From Sphaerulina vaccinii (lineage: Eukaryota; Ascomycota; Dothideomycetes; Mycosphaerellales; Mycosphaerellaceae): DNA of 64,000 nt. The stretch's first letter is position 1, and every line of letters starts with the position of its first letter. The notes under the pieces are model-generated. The model did not search any database. It worked only from the letters and a program-made list of their open reading frames with translations, and was not told where the DNA came from. Below, one piece after another: positions 1 to 10,470 of the stretch. Both the position numbers and the translations under genes were made by a program. Location of the stretch: NCBI GenBank assembly GCA_022570795.1, contig JAKUDP010000014.1, forward strand, positions 806,001 to 870,000, in the 5' to 3' direction.

Positions 1-414
1 CAATTTGCTGCTGTTTCATGAGGGACTCTGAGAGTAATGACATTTGCAACAATAAAGGTCCGGACACAGAGAGTTCGAATGTTGTAGAGTACTTCAAGGA
101 AAGCCGCTCAGTGGTGGCTACAGGAGCGTGGTCGATTGGCGTGTTGCGCAGGGAATCGAGAGCCATCTCAAGTCTTGTAGCGAGTCCAGCATATACAAGC
201 CGAAACAGTCCTTAAGTCTCACTGGCCGTTGAAGAGCCCTTTGATTGAATCGAGACAGTGGTCCTTGTCCCTGCTTGAGCTTACAGTAGTCGCAGTAGCA
301 CTCTGGATCTGGTCGAGTGCTTTGACGTGATGCATGCGCCCTACCATCGATCCGTGTCTGCTTATTGTATTGATACAATGCCTGCGATATGGCTGCCATC
401 CTCTGTAGTCACGG
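1..414. other. Left-edge stretch without a supported gene
   Basis: Short overlapping open frames on both strands have shadow-like composition, rich in Arg, Ser and Cys. No domain, splice structure or RNA gene was recognised. It holds the 3' flank of the rhomboid gene that ends at 415. Confidence 0.5.
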
Positions 415-1296
415 CTATCTGCTGCGCCGTAAGAAAGTCCAGTAATACGCGAAGCCAAAGCCAGCTCCAGCTAAGTGCGCGATATGCCCTACTTGCTGCG
501 GGCCCAATATCGTCGGCGAGTTCGTCAGGTTCGACTCTGGCGATCTCCATTGGGTGATGGCGCCGTAAAGATCATATAGGATGGGTAAAGCTGCGGCTGG
601 ACTCGGGTGCAGGGCAGTGACAATGGCCGAGAAAGCACAAAGGACACCACTAAATCCAAAGCTATACGTTGGCCTGTGTCCTTCGGCAGAAGTCCTGCTT
701 GTAGACCACTTATGGCCGACCAATGAGACTGCGCTTGAGACGAGGCTGGCTCCGAGTGTTATGCAGCAAGCATGTAGACCATTGAAGCGGCGGGCTCTGC
801 TCAACGGCTTTACTAACACAGCGTAGCTTGCCATGTTCCCTCCGAAGTGCTTAAGGTCGACATGTACAAACGAACCCGTAAGTAGTGTCCAAGGCCTTTG
901 CCAGATTTGTCCTGGCTTCAACGCGAACATATCCAGGAATGATGACACTTTCTCGCGAACGGCCAGGCGAGGATCCGTAGCTGGTTCATTGATATCGGCG
1001 AGTGTGAAGACGTTACCTCGTCTGATTAGTTGTTGTCTTGCTCGTGGAGATCTCTTCCACAGACTGTGGATGTAAACAAAAGCCGGTAGGTTCAGTAGCG
1101 CCAGCAACAAGAGAGCATCCATGGTCGATGAAGAGCTGAAAGGTAATGTCTGAAGCCATGGCAGATTTGCTACGCGTGATGTCCTTGTCGTTCGATACCG
1201 GGATTCCAGGTGATGTTGTATAGTTTCCCTTGTGGTGAGAGGTAGCAAATCGTCGTCCCAAAGAGATGCACCGAATCTTTCCATCAGATCTTCCAT
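415..1296 (-). CDS. Rhomboid-family intramembrane serine protease
   Basis: A single-exon protein of 293 residues. Rhomboids cleave transmembrane segments of substrate proteins inside the membrane with a Ser-His dyad. The sequence shows a hydrophobic segment near residues 60-75, the early-loop motif WTLLTGSFVH...H..GNM near residues 136-155, the nucleophile motif GFSG (Ser216), and the histidine motif GHIAHLAGAGFG (His274). These fit an active protease. The N-terminus lacks a clear mitochondrial presequence, so I favour a secretory-pathway membrane over the mitochondrial Pcp1 type, but this is inference. The start at 1296 is the first Met of the open frame. It is divergent from ureG, sharing an upstream region of about 320 bp. 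Substrate unknown. Confidence 0.85.
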   Translation of the reverse strand: MEDLMERFGASLWDDDLLPLTTRETIQHHLESRYRTTRTSRVANLPWLQTLPFSSSSTMDALLLLALLNLPAFVYIHSLWKRSPRARQQLIRRGNVFTLADINEPATDPRLAVREKVSSFLDMFALKPGQIWQRPWTLLTGSFVHVDLKHFGGNMASYAVLVKPLSRARRFNGLHACCITLGASLVSSAVSLVGHKWSTSRTSAEGHRPTYSFGFSGVLCAFSAIVTALHPSPAAALPILYDLYGAITQWRSPESNLTNSPTILGPQQVGHIAHLAGAGFGFAYYWTFLRRSR

Positions 1297-1620
1297 GCTA
1301 CTTGGGACTGGGGCCAGACCGACGTAATTTCAGGCTTTGCAAAGCAGCGAGTAGAGTGTGGTGGCGAGGACCGATAAGCTCGATGGATGGATTCGTTCTG
1401 ATGAGAAATGATAGAACACAGAGAGTTCATGATGTTCGGAACAGAGTTCGTCAGCCCTAGCTCACAGTCCCTTTCTGGAGATGGTACGCATGGGCCGGCC
1501 CTGGGCCCTTGCATGAACCCCACCATTTCTCGAAGTCTGCTAGCCGAGAGCTCTCCAAGGCTCGCTGGTCCCGAAGCTGTGCCAACGACGTGGGCTGTGA
1601 GTGAAAATCGCTTTGACAAC
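1297..1620. promoter_or_regulatory. Divergent upstream region of the rhomboid gene and ureG
   Basis: This 324-bp gap lies between two start codons facing away from each other, so it must hold both promoters and 5' leaders. No specific binding site could be assigned by eye. Confidence 0.45.
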
Positions 1621-2534
1621 ATGTCTGGACACAGTCACCCCCATGATGGTGGGGCATCGCACTCTCATGCTGCAGCTGATCATGGCCATACGCATGAGAT
1701 TCTCGACGGTCCTGGGTCTTTCCTGGGCCGAGAGATGCCAATAATCGAAGGCAGAGACTGGAAAGATCGAGCATTCACGGTTGGTATCGGTGGGTATGTC
1801 TGGTCCTGGCCTCTAAAGAGCTCGAAGTGCTTTGTAGCAACTGTACTGATCACAGTCTGAGAATTTAGGCCAGTAGGTTCCGGCAAGACTGCGTTGATGC
1901 TCGCACTCTGCCTCGCCCTTCGAGACCAATACAACATCGCAGCTGTGACGAACGATATCTTTACCCGCGAGGATTGCGAATTCCTCACGCGCCACAAAGC
2001 GCTTCCGGCAGAACGTATCAGAGCGATCGAGACTGGAGGTTGTCCTCACGCTGCAGTCCGCGAGGATATCTCACAGAATCTCGCAGCTCTACAAGATCTG
2101 CAGAAAGAGTTCCAGACAGATCTGCTATTAATCGAGTCCGGGGGAGACAATCTTGCTGCCAACTACTCACGAGAGTTGGCGGACTACATCATCTATGTGA
2201 TTGATGTTAGCGGAGGTGACAAGATTCCTCGAAAGGGAGGACCGGGAATCACTCAAAGCGATCTTCTCATCGTCAACAAGACAGACCTGGCCGAGCTCAT
2301 AGGAGCTGATCTGAATGTTATGGACCGAGATGCCAGGAAGATCAGGTAAGGCTATAGGCGACGGACCCGTTGAGAGTTGTAAAGTCCAGGCTAACGATGA
2401 GGCACAGGGAGGGCGGACCAACCATCTTCGCGCAAGTGAAGAACGGAAAGGGAATGGACCAGATCATAGACCTGATCTTGAGTGCGTGGAGGAGTTCTGG
2501 AGCGGCGGCCACAACCAATAATGCAAACAAGTGA
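1621..2534 (+). CDS. ureG: Urease accessory GTPase UreG
   Basis: Three exons: 1621-1793, 1869-2345 and 2408-2534, giving 258 residues. UreG is a SIMIBI-class GTPase that delivers nickel to apo-urease together with UreD/UreF in the cytosol. The sequence shows a His-rich N-terminus (SGHSHPHDGG...HSHAAADHGHTHE) typical of metal-handling UreG, the P-loop GPVGSGKT rebuilt across the first splice junction, the nickel-site region ETGGCPHAAVREDIS, the segment ESGGDNLAANYS, and the guanine-specificity motif NKTDL. Both introns (75 and 62 nt) have GTATGT/GTAAGG donors and TAG/CAG acceptors. The last exon encodes the expected C-terminal stretch IFAQVKNGKGMDQIIDLIL. Family assignment is firm. No other urease gene is in the window. 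Confidence 0.95.
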
Positions 2535-3532
2535 TGCATCAAGCGTAGAGAGTAACATTGGCTGCACATACCAGAAGGTGTATCTGTATAGGCTAGTTCA
2601 ATGAGCTAAAGGTTTCATTGTAGCAACAGCTCAAGTGTAACGCGCCTCAAGTTGACGATGCATGGCAACCCGAATGTGCATCTCTTCGTGGACGATCGAT
2701 CGTGCTGTGCAGGAGTCGCACATGCGAAGAGCTTTTGCAATACGTTGACGAGCATGCAAGCTGTAACGCATCGTGCCACCGTGATCCAGAGTGAAGAAGA
2801 ACGGTCTGGTCGACCCGAGCAGTAGCACGTTGTGGAAGATCAACAGACAAGGCAGATCCACTTCTGCAGGGCCGTTCGCCAGTTGACTCGATCATGCATG
2901 CTGCAGCTCGAGCCTCGGAAGACAGGGGGCCAAACCCTAGTTTCTGGTGCCAACACGAGGGGCTCAGATGTCTGCTGTGTCTTTGTGAGCGTCGCGAAGG
3001 TGTGTGTCTCGTGAGTAGTGATGAAGGGGTCGCATTGCTCGCTCAAACTCATGTCAGAATACCAAGACACATTAGGCAAGAGCTCCCTTGCGCCTGCCAA
3101 TTGGAGCCGCGGCAAGTACGTTTCTTAGCGTCGACCACTCCGCTGGCTCTCAAACTCTCAAACCTTCTGAACTTCATTCAGGGTACCATTTGTGTCTTTC
3201 TTGGATGTTTCTTATGTTGTCTTTGCGCGCAGGCAGTGATTTACATGCTTGTCGCTCGTTGCGTGTCCCGCTCAACTCGTGGTGAGTCAGGGCGTACGCC
3301 AATGCGCTGTCAGGCAGAAGAGCTCGATGTGGCGTGGCTGTGAGAGCGGCAGGCGTGTGTGTATCAGGAAAGAGTCGTGTCGCAGAGCGTTTCACTTGAT
3401 GCTGAAGTCGCCGTCAAGTTTCGCAGTGTGACGAGCAGCCCACAGCCCATACGAGCAGCTGGTCGTCATACAAAGAAACGCAAGGGAAACACACCAGCGC
3501 CGGTACGACACCTTGCTGTCACCACCACCACC
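2535..3532. other. Intergenic region upstream of the GAR-domain gene
   Basis: About 1 kb without a supported gene. It should hold the 3' end of ureG and the promoter and 5' leader of the next gene. The frame of the next gene is open upstream of its chosen start back to 3359, but that stretch is not protein-like. Confidence 0.45.
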
Positions 3533-6500
3533 ATGGCGTCGACCACCAATCCATTCGTGAACCCGATTCGGCTACCTTCACCTACAAACCGCATACACGC
3601 GCGCAAGCCATCGCGCTCGCCTACTAGGCAACAAGATGTTCGCGAGACCGACTCCCTTCTCCGCGACCTTTCGCCAACCTCGACTCTACGCGCCTTCGTG
3701 ACTGACCCCAACGACATGGGCTCGAACGCCGACATTCTGGTCGCCAGCATCAGATCCGCCACCATGTCAGAACGAGGCTTGGGCGCAAAGGCAGCACAGA
3801 CGTGTTTGGACTTGCGCAATTGGACGAGGGAGATTGAGAACTGGCAATGGCCGGGTACCTTTGAGCAGCCAGGACCTACGAGGAAAGGAGTGCAGCTGGA
3901 GAAATCCCATGGCCGCCACAGCACGAATGGAGACTTTGACCAGGACGATGAGGAGTACTGGGGCAGTTTACCTGCCTCACTAGTGCAGCAATACGAGAGG
4001 CGAGCCGACGAGATTGGACAAGGTCTGGATGATATCGATGTGGAGGAGCTTAAAGAGTATGTGCTTAACTCGCATTACCGGCACAATTCGCGACCATCGT
4101 CTAGAGGGAACATCACTGGCGAGTATAGCGGTGCTGCCACAGAATTAAAGAAGTTGGACGATTTCACAGCTTTGGTGACTGCAACCATTCTCCAGGCTCT
4201 ACCCTTTCTGTCACGCTTGAATCAACTTCTCGACTTATGGACAATACGATTGATAATTCTACGAGGAGCGCCTCGCTTTCTTCAGGATTTGGAACGTGTT
4301 CGATCAGAAATGATGAAATGCTGGGCAGCGATTACTCCTTCTACGGACGACGATGGCACGGAACTCACCAAGGCCACGATGTCAGCAATGAAGTCGAGCA
4401 TTGAGAACCAGTTAGGCGCTCTGGGGCGGCGACTAGACCGTTTCTTAGATGCTTTAGAAGGAAGGAACGAATGTGTCCCAGACTCTTGGATTGACGACTT
4501 TGAATCCTGCGAGTCCGACTACTCGGCATGGACCGTCCAAGCAGAGAGAGTTGTTGTACAGAACGACTGGGCGAGACAGCGCCAATTGCCTATAGCAAGT
4601 GCCAACTCGACTGCCACACAAGGATCTTCTATCACGCGTAACGGCCTTCTAGCAGTCTCTGAAACAGAAGATCCCATGTCTGACGACGACGCCGTTCGCA
4701 GACCGTCACAGAGCATTCGATCAAGCGTAGACGAGGCTCAACTTGCCAAAAGCCCATCATTTACTTCCTCTACTGCTTCTCAACAGGCTAGAGTGACTGA
4801 GTTGAGCACGACTGAGCCCTGGACGAACACCAATAGAGCTGTTTCGGCACCTCTAAGCATGGCTTCACATAACTCCCCTGGCCTGCCTGGAGAAGTGGAA
4901 AGTGAAGGGCGAATATCTGCTGTAGCTTCCAGCATCGAGAGATCGGCCTCGACCAACTCACGAAGCAAGGAAGAGACGACAGGCTCAGTCGCAGCAAAGC
5001 GCGCGGCGTTCCTTCGAGGTATCGAAGGGAATCAATCACTTAATAAGTCTGATGCTGCGAGCCCTGTTCGACCGTTTGAGCGCGCCAGCAATGCTTTCAC
5101 CCGCCTGTTCAAGAAGGACAAGAGTCCAGAACAAATCGCACCGAAGAGAACAGCATCAAGGCTAGCTGAAAGTAGAACTTCGACTACCGAGAGAAACGCA
5201 TTGTCGCCTGCCTCCTTCGTCAGCTCTAGGTTTAACTCCGCCAGCCCGACAGTCTCGACTCAATCTGCTGCCAGCTCCTCGAAAACCTCCGTGGACGATG
5301 ATGTTGATGATACATTGCCTAGCGGGTCAGCAAGCAGGGGTATTCAGGAATCCAGTACTGCAGAGAATGCTTTGCCTCTGACGTCGAAGTCAAGCGGTAG
5401 TCTGTCTTCTCCATTCCACTCACCAGAGAAGGAAGAATTCCCTGAGCAGTGGCCGCTTTCTCCCAGTGCAGGGACTCAACCATCTGCGCCTTCTTGCGCG
5501 TCACAAAGACGTGATGATGAGTTGGAAACGCCCTCGACACCCATAGACACAGACGTTTTTCACAAGACTTTCATTGAGAGCTTTCCGGGATCTGAAGATC
5601 ACAAGCACAAAGCTGGCAGACGTGCATCGCTTCCTCGCTCTCAGCGCTTGCCATCACACGATGTGCCACTTCTGTCTGAGAATACCGACTGGGCGCCTGA
5701 AGCTAGAGCAGCACGGCGCGCATCTGCTTCACCGGCGAGACCAAGGACGGCGCCATCGTTTGCAGTCAGCCACGCGCCTGGGAATGATACTATGCCACGT
5801 CTCACAAACGAACTTCGTGCTGAGCAACTTCAGATACGGCCCACACAATTCAAAGCAGCCAGCTCTCTGCAATTGAGGATACCCAACGACATAGAAACAA
5901 GCGATGGAGAAATTGCAAGCTCCTTCAGGGTCAAGCGGGCGTCGGTCGCATCCATTGAGGCTTTCTCGCGTTCCGAGCTGAAGAGCATCGATGTTCCGAA
6001 AAGTTCGCGCCAAAGTAGTGTGTCCTCTCGCAGATCACCCCCACAGACACCTGCGGGTCCTTCTAGGAGACCATCAGGTGTTCAACAGCAAGAGAGGGCG
6101 TCTCTGGATAATGCCGCCACAGCTGTTGCTGCTACGAACGGCGCCACATTAGCTGCTCGACGATCCAGTCTACCCAGCCAGGCTTTAACGTCACCCCAAT
6201 TCAGCACACCAGAAATCACTCGTTCGAGTCCAGTCCTGGAACATACTCCGGCGTCACTCGAGGCTTCATCGGCACCATTGAACATCGTGATGAAGAAGCT
6301 TCGTGGCAACAAACCCACTGCCATGCCCGAGGCCATGCACTCTAGCCCTGTCAGTACCCAAGGAAGCTCACCTGCTGTAACACCGACTCATGCAGATCAA
6401 TTCGATCGTCACGTATCCGAGGTTCTTGAAAGACTACCGGCGCCCATACGCTTCAAGGCCAGAGCTGGAGCCGAGACACCGCTCGGTCGGGTACGTGGCT

Positions 6501-7345
6501 ACAGTGGGTCACGCTCCAAGACACCGACTATGCGCAGTTCGCAGAAGAGCGGAGACATGACCATTGCACCAGCAGAGTCCTCGCCGAGAAAGTCTCGTGC
6601 TGCTGCTGACTCCGAAGTGAAGCTTTACCATCTCACGCACACCGGCAGAGACGATCCGATCAAGCTGTTTGTGCGATTAGTAGGAGAGGGTGAACGTGTC
6701 ATGGTTCGTGTCGGTGGTGGCTGGGCAGACCTTGCTGACTATCTTCGCGATTTCGCAAGCCATCACGGCAGTCGTACCGTCTCGGAAGGAAACCTGGAAG
6801 TAGCTGCATTGCCGACAGCGCCGCTGAGTACACGTAAGTTTAGTAATCCTGCGGAATATCAGAGAGCGAAGACTCCTACCACTCCAAGAGAAGTCAGACC
6901 GGTCAGCAGTGACGAGGACGACATACCATTGAAGCGGCCACCTTTCGATTCCCGTGAGAGCGCAGTCAGCATCTCTGGCACTCCCACCAATACTGGCATC
7001 ACCACGAGCTCGACGCCGAAGTCGACCAAGTCGGGATCTTCGAACTCACGGCCTTCCACGGCAAGCAACTCTAGGCCGTCTAGTAGACAGGCTCAGAATC
7101 CGAATGCAGCCGAGATAGGTCTCTCCGGTCCCTCGAGTGCCGCCAAGCGTGCTGGTCTGCCTGCGGAGAAGCGCGCTTGGGTGGAAGGCATGATATCACG
7201 CGCCAAGAAGAGCGCAAGTGCAGAAAAGAGCAAAGAGGATAAAGAGAAATACTTCAATGAGATGGGAAAAGCTGGAAGCACCCGAAGAGTGATCTTCAGA
7301 TCTGGCAGCGGCGCAGGAGCCTTGCAGGACAAGACAAATAAATAA
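3533..7345 (+). CDS. GAR (GAS2-related) domain cytoskeletal protein
   Basis: One long exon of 1,270 residues. The start at 3533 was chosen over an in-frame extension from 3359 because it has a strong context (CACCATGG) and the upstream residues look non-coding. An N-terminal part (about residues 1-400) is predicted helical with segments like FLSRLNQLLDLWTIRLI. A long Ser/Thr/Pro-rich disordered middle follows. A GAR domain lies at about residues 1026-1095 (LYHLTHTGRDDPIKLFVRLV...RVMVRVGGGWADLADYL). The C-terminus is basic and Ser-rich. GAR/GAS2 domains of animal spectraplakins and GAS2 proteins bind microtubules, so a microtubule-associated or cross-linking role is inferred. No calponin-homology domain was seen. 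Confidence 0.85.
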   Translation: MASTTNPFVNPIRLPSPTNRIHARKPSRSPTRQQDVRETDSLLRDLSPTSTLRAFVTDPNDMGSNADILVASIRSATMSERGLGAKAAQTCLDLRNWTREIENWQWPGTFEQPGPTRKGVQLEKSHGRHSTNGDFDQDDEEYWGSLPASLVQQYERRADEIGQGLDDIDVEELKEYVLNSHYRHNSRPSSRGNITGEYSGAATELKKLDDFTALVTATILQALPFLSRLNQLLDLWTIRLIILRGAPRFLQDLERVRSEMMKCWAAITPSTDDDGTELTKATMSAMKSSIENQLGALGRRLDRFLDALEGRNECVPDSWIDDFESCESDYSAWTVQAERVVVQNDWARQRQLPIASANSTATQGSSITRNGLLAVSETEDPMSDDDAVRRPSQSIRSSVDEAQLAKSPSFTSSTASQQARVTELSTTEPWTNTNRAVSAPLSMASHNSPGLPGEVESEGRISAVASSIERSASTNSRSKEETTGSVAAKRAAFLRGIEGNQSLNKSDAASPVRPFERASNAFTRLFKKDKSPEQIAPKRTASRLAESRTSTTERNALSPASFVSSRFNSASPTVSTQSAASSSKTSVDDDVDDTLPSGSASRGIQESSTAENALPLTSKSSGSLSSPFHSPEKEEFPEQWPLSPSAGTQPSAPSCASQRRDDELETPSTPIDTDVFHKTFIESFPGSEDHKHKAGRRASLPRSQRLPSHDVPLLSENTDWAPEARAARRASASPARPRTAPSFAVSHAPGNDTMPRLTNELRAEQLQIRPTQFKAASSLQLRIPNDIETSDGEIASSFRVKRASVASIEAFSRSELKSIDVPKSSRQSSVSSRRSPPQTPAGPSRRPSGVQQQERASLDNAATAVAATNGATLAARRSSLPSQALTSPQFSTPEITRSSPVLEHTPASLEASSAPLNIVMKKLRGNKPTAMPEAMHSSPVSTQGSSPAVTPTHADQFDRHVSEVLERLPAPIRFKARAGAETPLGRVRGYSGSRSKTPTMRSSQKSGDMTIAPAESSPRKSRAAADSEVKLYHLTHTGRDDPIKLFVRLVGEGERVMVRVGGGWADLADYLRDFASHHGSRTVSEGNLEVAALPTAPLSTRKFSNPAEYQRAKTPTTPREVRPVSSDEDDIPLKRPPFDSRESAVSISGTPTNTGITTSSTPKSTKSGSSNSRPSTASNSRPSSRQAQNPNAAEIGLSGPSSAAKRAGLPAEKRAWVEGMISRAKKSASAEKSKEDKEKYFNEMGKAGSTRRVIFRSGSGAGALQDKTNK

Positions 7346-8676
7346 GTGATGCATTGGCATTCAAAAGTATTAAAGTGTTTAGAAACATAGCAGGAGCCGT
7401 TTTTCTGTACACTATTCGATTGTACAGTATGGGCGACTGGTCATTGAGGAAGACAGAACTATGAAGAAGATATGAATGGCGAACAGAGCATTGCATTAGA
7501 TACCCACACAGCCGATCTCCAATTATGGAGACTTTTCTCTTCAGATACCTGTTCACTTGTACTTTCTTCTGCCATAGTACCCATCATTGTGCTGACTGGC
7601 TACAGAACCAATGTGCGCAGGCCGTATCATCGCAGCACTTGTATTATGTTGTTGTACTTGCAGCCTGCAGAGCTCGATGACAGGGTTTCTTGCATACTGC
7701 TATATACTGCAAAGTTGATCTCTCCTCGCGCCGAGAGAGCTGATGAAGATTCATTTCTCCGGGAATGATCTGGATTGCAGTGGCTTGTTCTTTGCGCGTG
7801 AGCGTGAGCCCGCGGCAGGAGACCAAACCTCGCATCTTCTCTTAGGCTCAGGTCGGCGTCGGTCTGGATGTGCAATGCCTTGGTCGCTGCTGATGGACAG
7901 AGATGCGTGCGAGTGGAGCACAAGTTTTCGACTTCCTGTCCTCCGCCGCGAGATGAGCTTTGCCGCAGTATGCAGGCGGCCTAGATGCTGACGAATACTT
8001 GCTCGGAGTGGTGGTCTGATGTTCCAGCGGCTTCACATGAACTTGTTATGTTGCATTGGTCGAGAACCCTCGACGTTGCCGCCTCTCCAACTATGGGCAT
8101 TGTCTACGTTGCTTTAAGACCCTCAGATCTTTTCGCGTAGCGATGGAGAAATGATCATAAGTGTGGATCCTACACTCCAAGGTGTCTCTGATTGCTGGTG
8201 CGATCCATGCAGCTCGGCGCGGAGACAGTGCAAGGACGGTGATGGCCATTTTCTTCGAGCCTTGTAAGCAGTACACAATTGAGACCGAGGAAGGTGGTCA
8301 TTACCGCCTCTCCACGTTGCACGGCGTTCTCTACGCCGCTCAAAGCACAGCTGTTTGCTCAAATTGCCGAAGTAGGCAATTGGAGAGTCGACAGAAGTGT
8401 TCAGCATATGCTCGATATCTCTCTGGTATCCGTTGCCTTCAGCGCAGCTCTGCGTAGAGACAATGTAAGGACGGCAGCGCCCATTCACTTCGAGCCTTGT
8501 ATCAGTCCACAATTGAGACCCATAAATGTGCGTCGGGGGTGGGGCCGATATCAGGCTGCCAAGTGAGGTTTCGAAACACGCCACAGCAATCACATCTTCT
8601 CATATTCTCTTCCTTTCGCGAACATTCTGTTACCTCGACACAAACCGACATCCAGCACCACGACATCACGACGACG
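7346..8676. other. Intergenic region with a diverged direct repeat
   Basis: About 1.3 kb with no supported gene. Open frames of up to 156 codons occur on both strands across 8123-8593, but they read through an internal duplication in different frames and show no family signature. The last 100 bases are the 5' leader of the coiled-coil gene. Confidence 0.45.
8209..8520. repeat. Diverged direct repeat, about 78-bp copies 235 bp apart
   Basis: Copy 1 is at 8209-8286 and copy 2 at 8444-8520. They share blocks such as CTTCGAGCCTTGTA and CACAATTGAGACC and differ at roughly one base in five, with a single one-base indel. Weaker similarity extends upstream of both copies. An old local duplication is the simplest reading. 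Confidence 0.75.
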
Positions 8677-10162
8677 ATGTCTCTCCCAACAATGAACAAC
8701 CGTCTGAGTAGACGCCAGGAAATGCTCTCACTCATGTCCGGTATCAGATTGGCGCCGCGTCCGGTATCAGAAGCGGTAAATACCAATATCATGCCCCCCT
8801 CCAGCTTCGTGGCTTACAGTTCAGCACCCCCTCCTCCCGAAGGATGTACTGACCATCTATTAGACACCACCGCAAGACCGCGTCACCACGAGCGACGGCC
8901 ACTCTCAAACGCACCGCCACACCACCTCCCATACCACGCTCGCACCGTCCTTCGACTCAAGCACATGCAGCGAGCCCGGCGTCATGACTGATTATGGTCT
9001 TGCACGTGCACTCAATGCCGTGATCGTGGTGCCGAACGTCGACAATCCCATCGCCACAAAGAAGGACAGGTGAGTCGTGCATGGCTTCTGATCTGTCAAC
9101 ATTCCTAATGCTCTTGTAGGAAATCCGCGGATTACATTGAGACACTCAACGAGCGGCTTCGCGTCCTGCAAGGTGAATTAGACAGAGCCTTGGCCACCCT
9201 ACGCGAGTTGTCGTGCCTACGAAGCAGTAATATCAAGGACCTTCTTCTGGACAGCAAGTATCTGGATGCAAACGCTTCGGCAGCGCAGCGCTTCCGCTCG
9301 TACGTATTCCCACAGAGATCGTTGCCCGTCGACTTGATCCACTACAGCAGTGGCAGTCCACGCGTAGTCGCACGCTGCCAGACATCCAAGGTAACTCTGC
9401 TAATGTATGGTTGGTCACTTTAGCTTCAACAAGTTCGTACAGGACCTCAAGGAGCTCCGAGACCTGCCCAAGATGAGCCGCGAAGAGCTCGAGTGGAGAT
9501 ACACCTTCCAGAAACAGCAGAAGAAGGGTGAGTACAAGGACACCAACACCGGCTCTGTCCAGCAGCAGATATACGAACTCGAGAACCAGATTACCGACCT
9601 CTCATTGGAGCGTGAAGACTTTGAGGACCAAGTGAAGACCTTGTCACAGAAACTGCGCAAGAATTTCGAGATCATCGACCAGCTCGTTGAGGACAAAGGC
9701 TATTTCGAGCACCTGCTGGTGGAATCCAAGCGTGCCTTGATCGATACTGAGAAAGAGCTGGAGAGACTCAGCGAGCAGTTGGCCGGCAGTCAGATCGAGG
9801 CCCGCGACTCTAAGCAGCAGCTAAGCTTCGCCACATCGCACATCAACCAACTGCATGTGAAGAACAGGGCACTCTCGGATGAAGTGAAGTCCCTACGTGA
9901 CCAGAACGCTGAATTGCACGAGAATGCTGGACATCTCCATGCCGAAGCCACGAGCCTCATCGATGGTCGAGAAGAAGCCGAGGAAGACCGTGCCAACCAG
10001 CGCCAGCAGATTCGTGAGCTCCAGGAGGACATCGCCGACTACCAGGATGAGAATGCCCAGCTCAAGGCTGAGCTCGCACTCCTCAAGCCTAGGACCGCTC
10101 GCCGCGATAGTGTCGTGGACGAAGGCTCCCCAGGCGAGGGACCGCGCTCTACATCTGCATAA
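8677..10162 (+). CDS. Coiled-coil protein of unknown function
   Basis: Four exons: 8677-8775, 8864-9069, 9120-9390 and 9443-10162, giving 431 residues. Intron 1 (88 nt) has donor GTAAAT, branch-like TACTGAC and acceptor TTAG. Introns 2 and 3 are 50 and 52 nt with GTGAGT and GTAACT donors. The N-terminal third is Ser/Thr/His-rich. From about residue 105 helical segments begin, and exon 4 is an almost continuous coiled coil (QQQIYELENQITDLSLEREDF, then many heptad-like Leu/Glu/Gln repeats). No enzyme motif is visible. A structural or scaffold role is inferred. The last codons and stop lie inside a tandem repeat (see 10141-10275). Exon 1 is the least certain part. Confidence 0.7.
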
Positions 10163-10275
10163 GGCATTGCAGTATTTGCAGAAAGAGGCTTCACATCTGC
10201 ATTTGGCATCGCAGCATTTGCAGAACAGAGGGCTCTACAGCTGCATATCGCATTGCAGTATCTCCAGTACAAGCG
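10141..10275 (+). repeat. About 43-bp minisatellite, three copies, across a stop codon
   Basis: Three successive units begin near 10144, 10190 and 10230. Each contains a block like CTCTACATCTGCAT followed by GGCATTGCAGTATTTGCAG. The first copy contains the last codons and stop (10160-10162) of the coiled-coil gene and the other two lie in its 3' flank. Copies are similar but not identical. Confidence 0.7.
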
Positions 10276-10470
10276 TTCAGCGTGGAGTTAAGGAGTCGGG
10301 CCAGGTGATTTACAAGTGTCTTGTGGTCATGAATGGATGGGCGGCGACTATTTCGGCGTTGGCTTTCTGATGTCTCCTACTTGAAGCGACGGCGACCACG
10401 CTTGGGTGGTTGATCGGTTCGAAGCATTTTGCTTGGACGTGTTTGGTAGATACTGAACACCGAATGAAGC

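Noticed and set aside
8123..8593. 156-codon minus-strand open frame
   Set aside because: It reads through both copies of a direct repeat, with no motif, no splice context and overlapping frames on the other strand.
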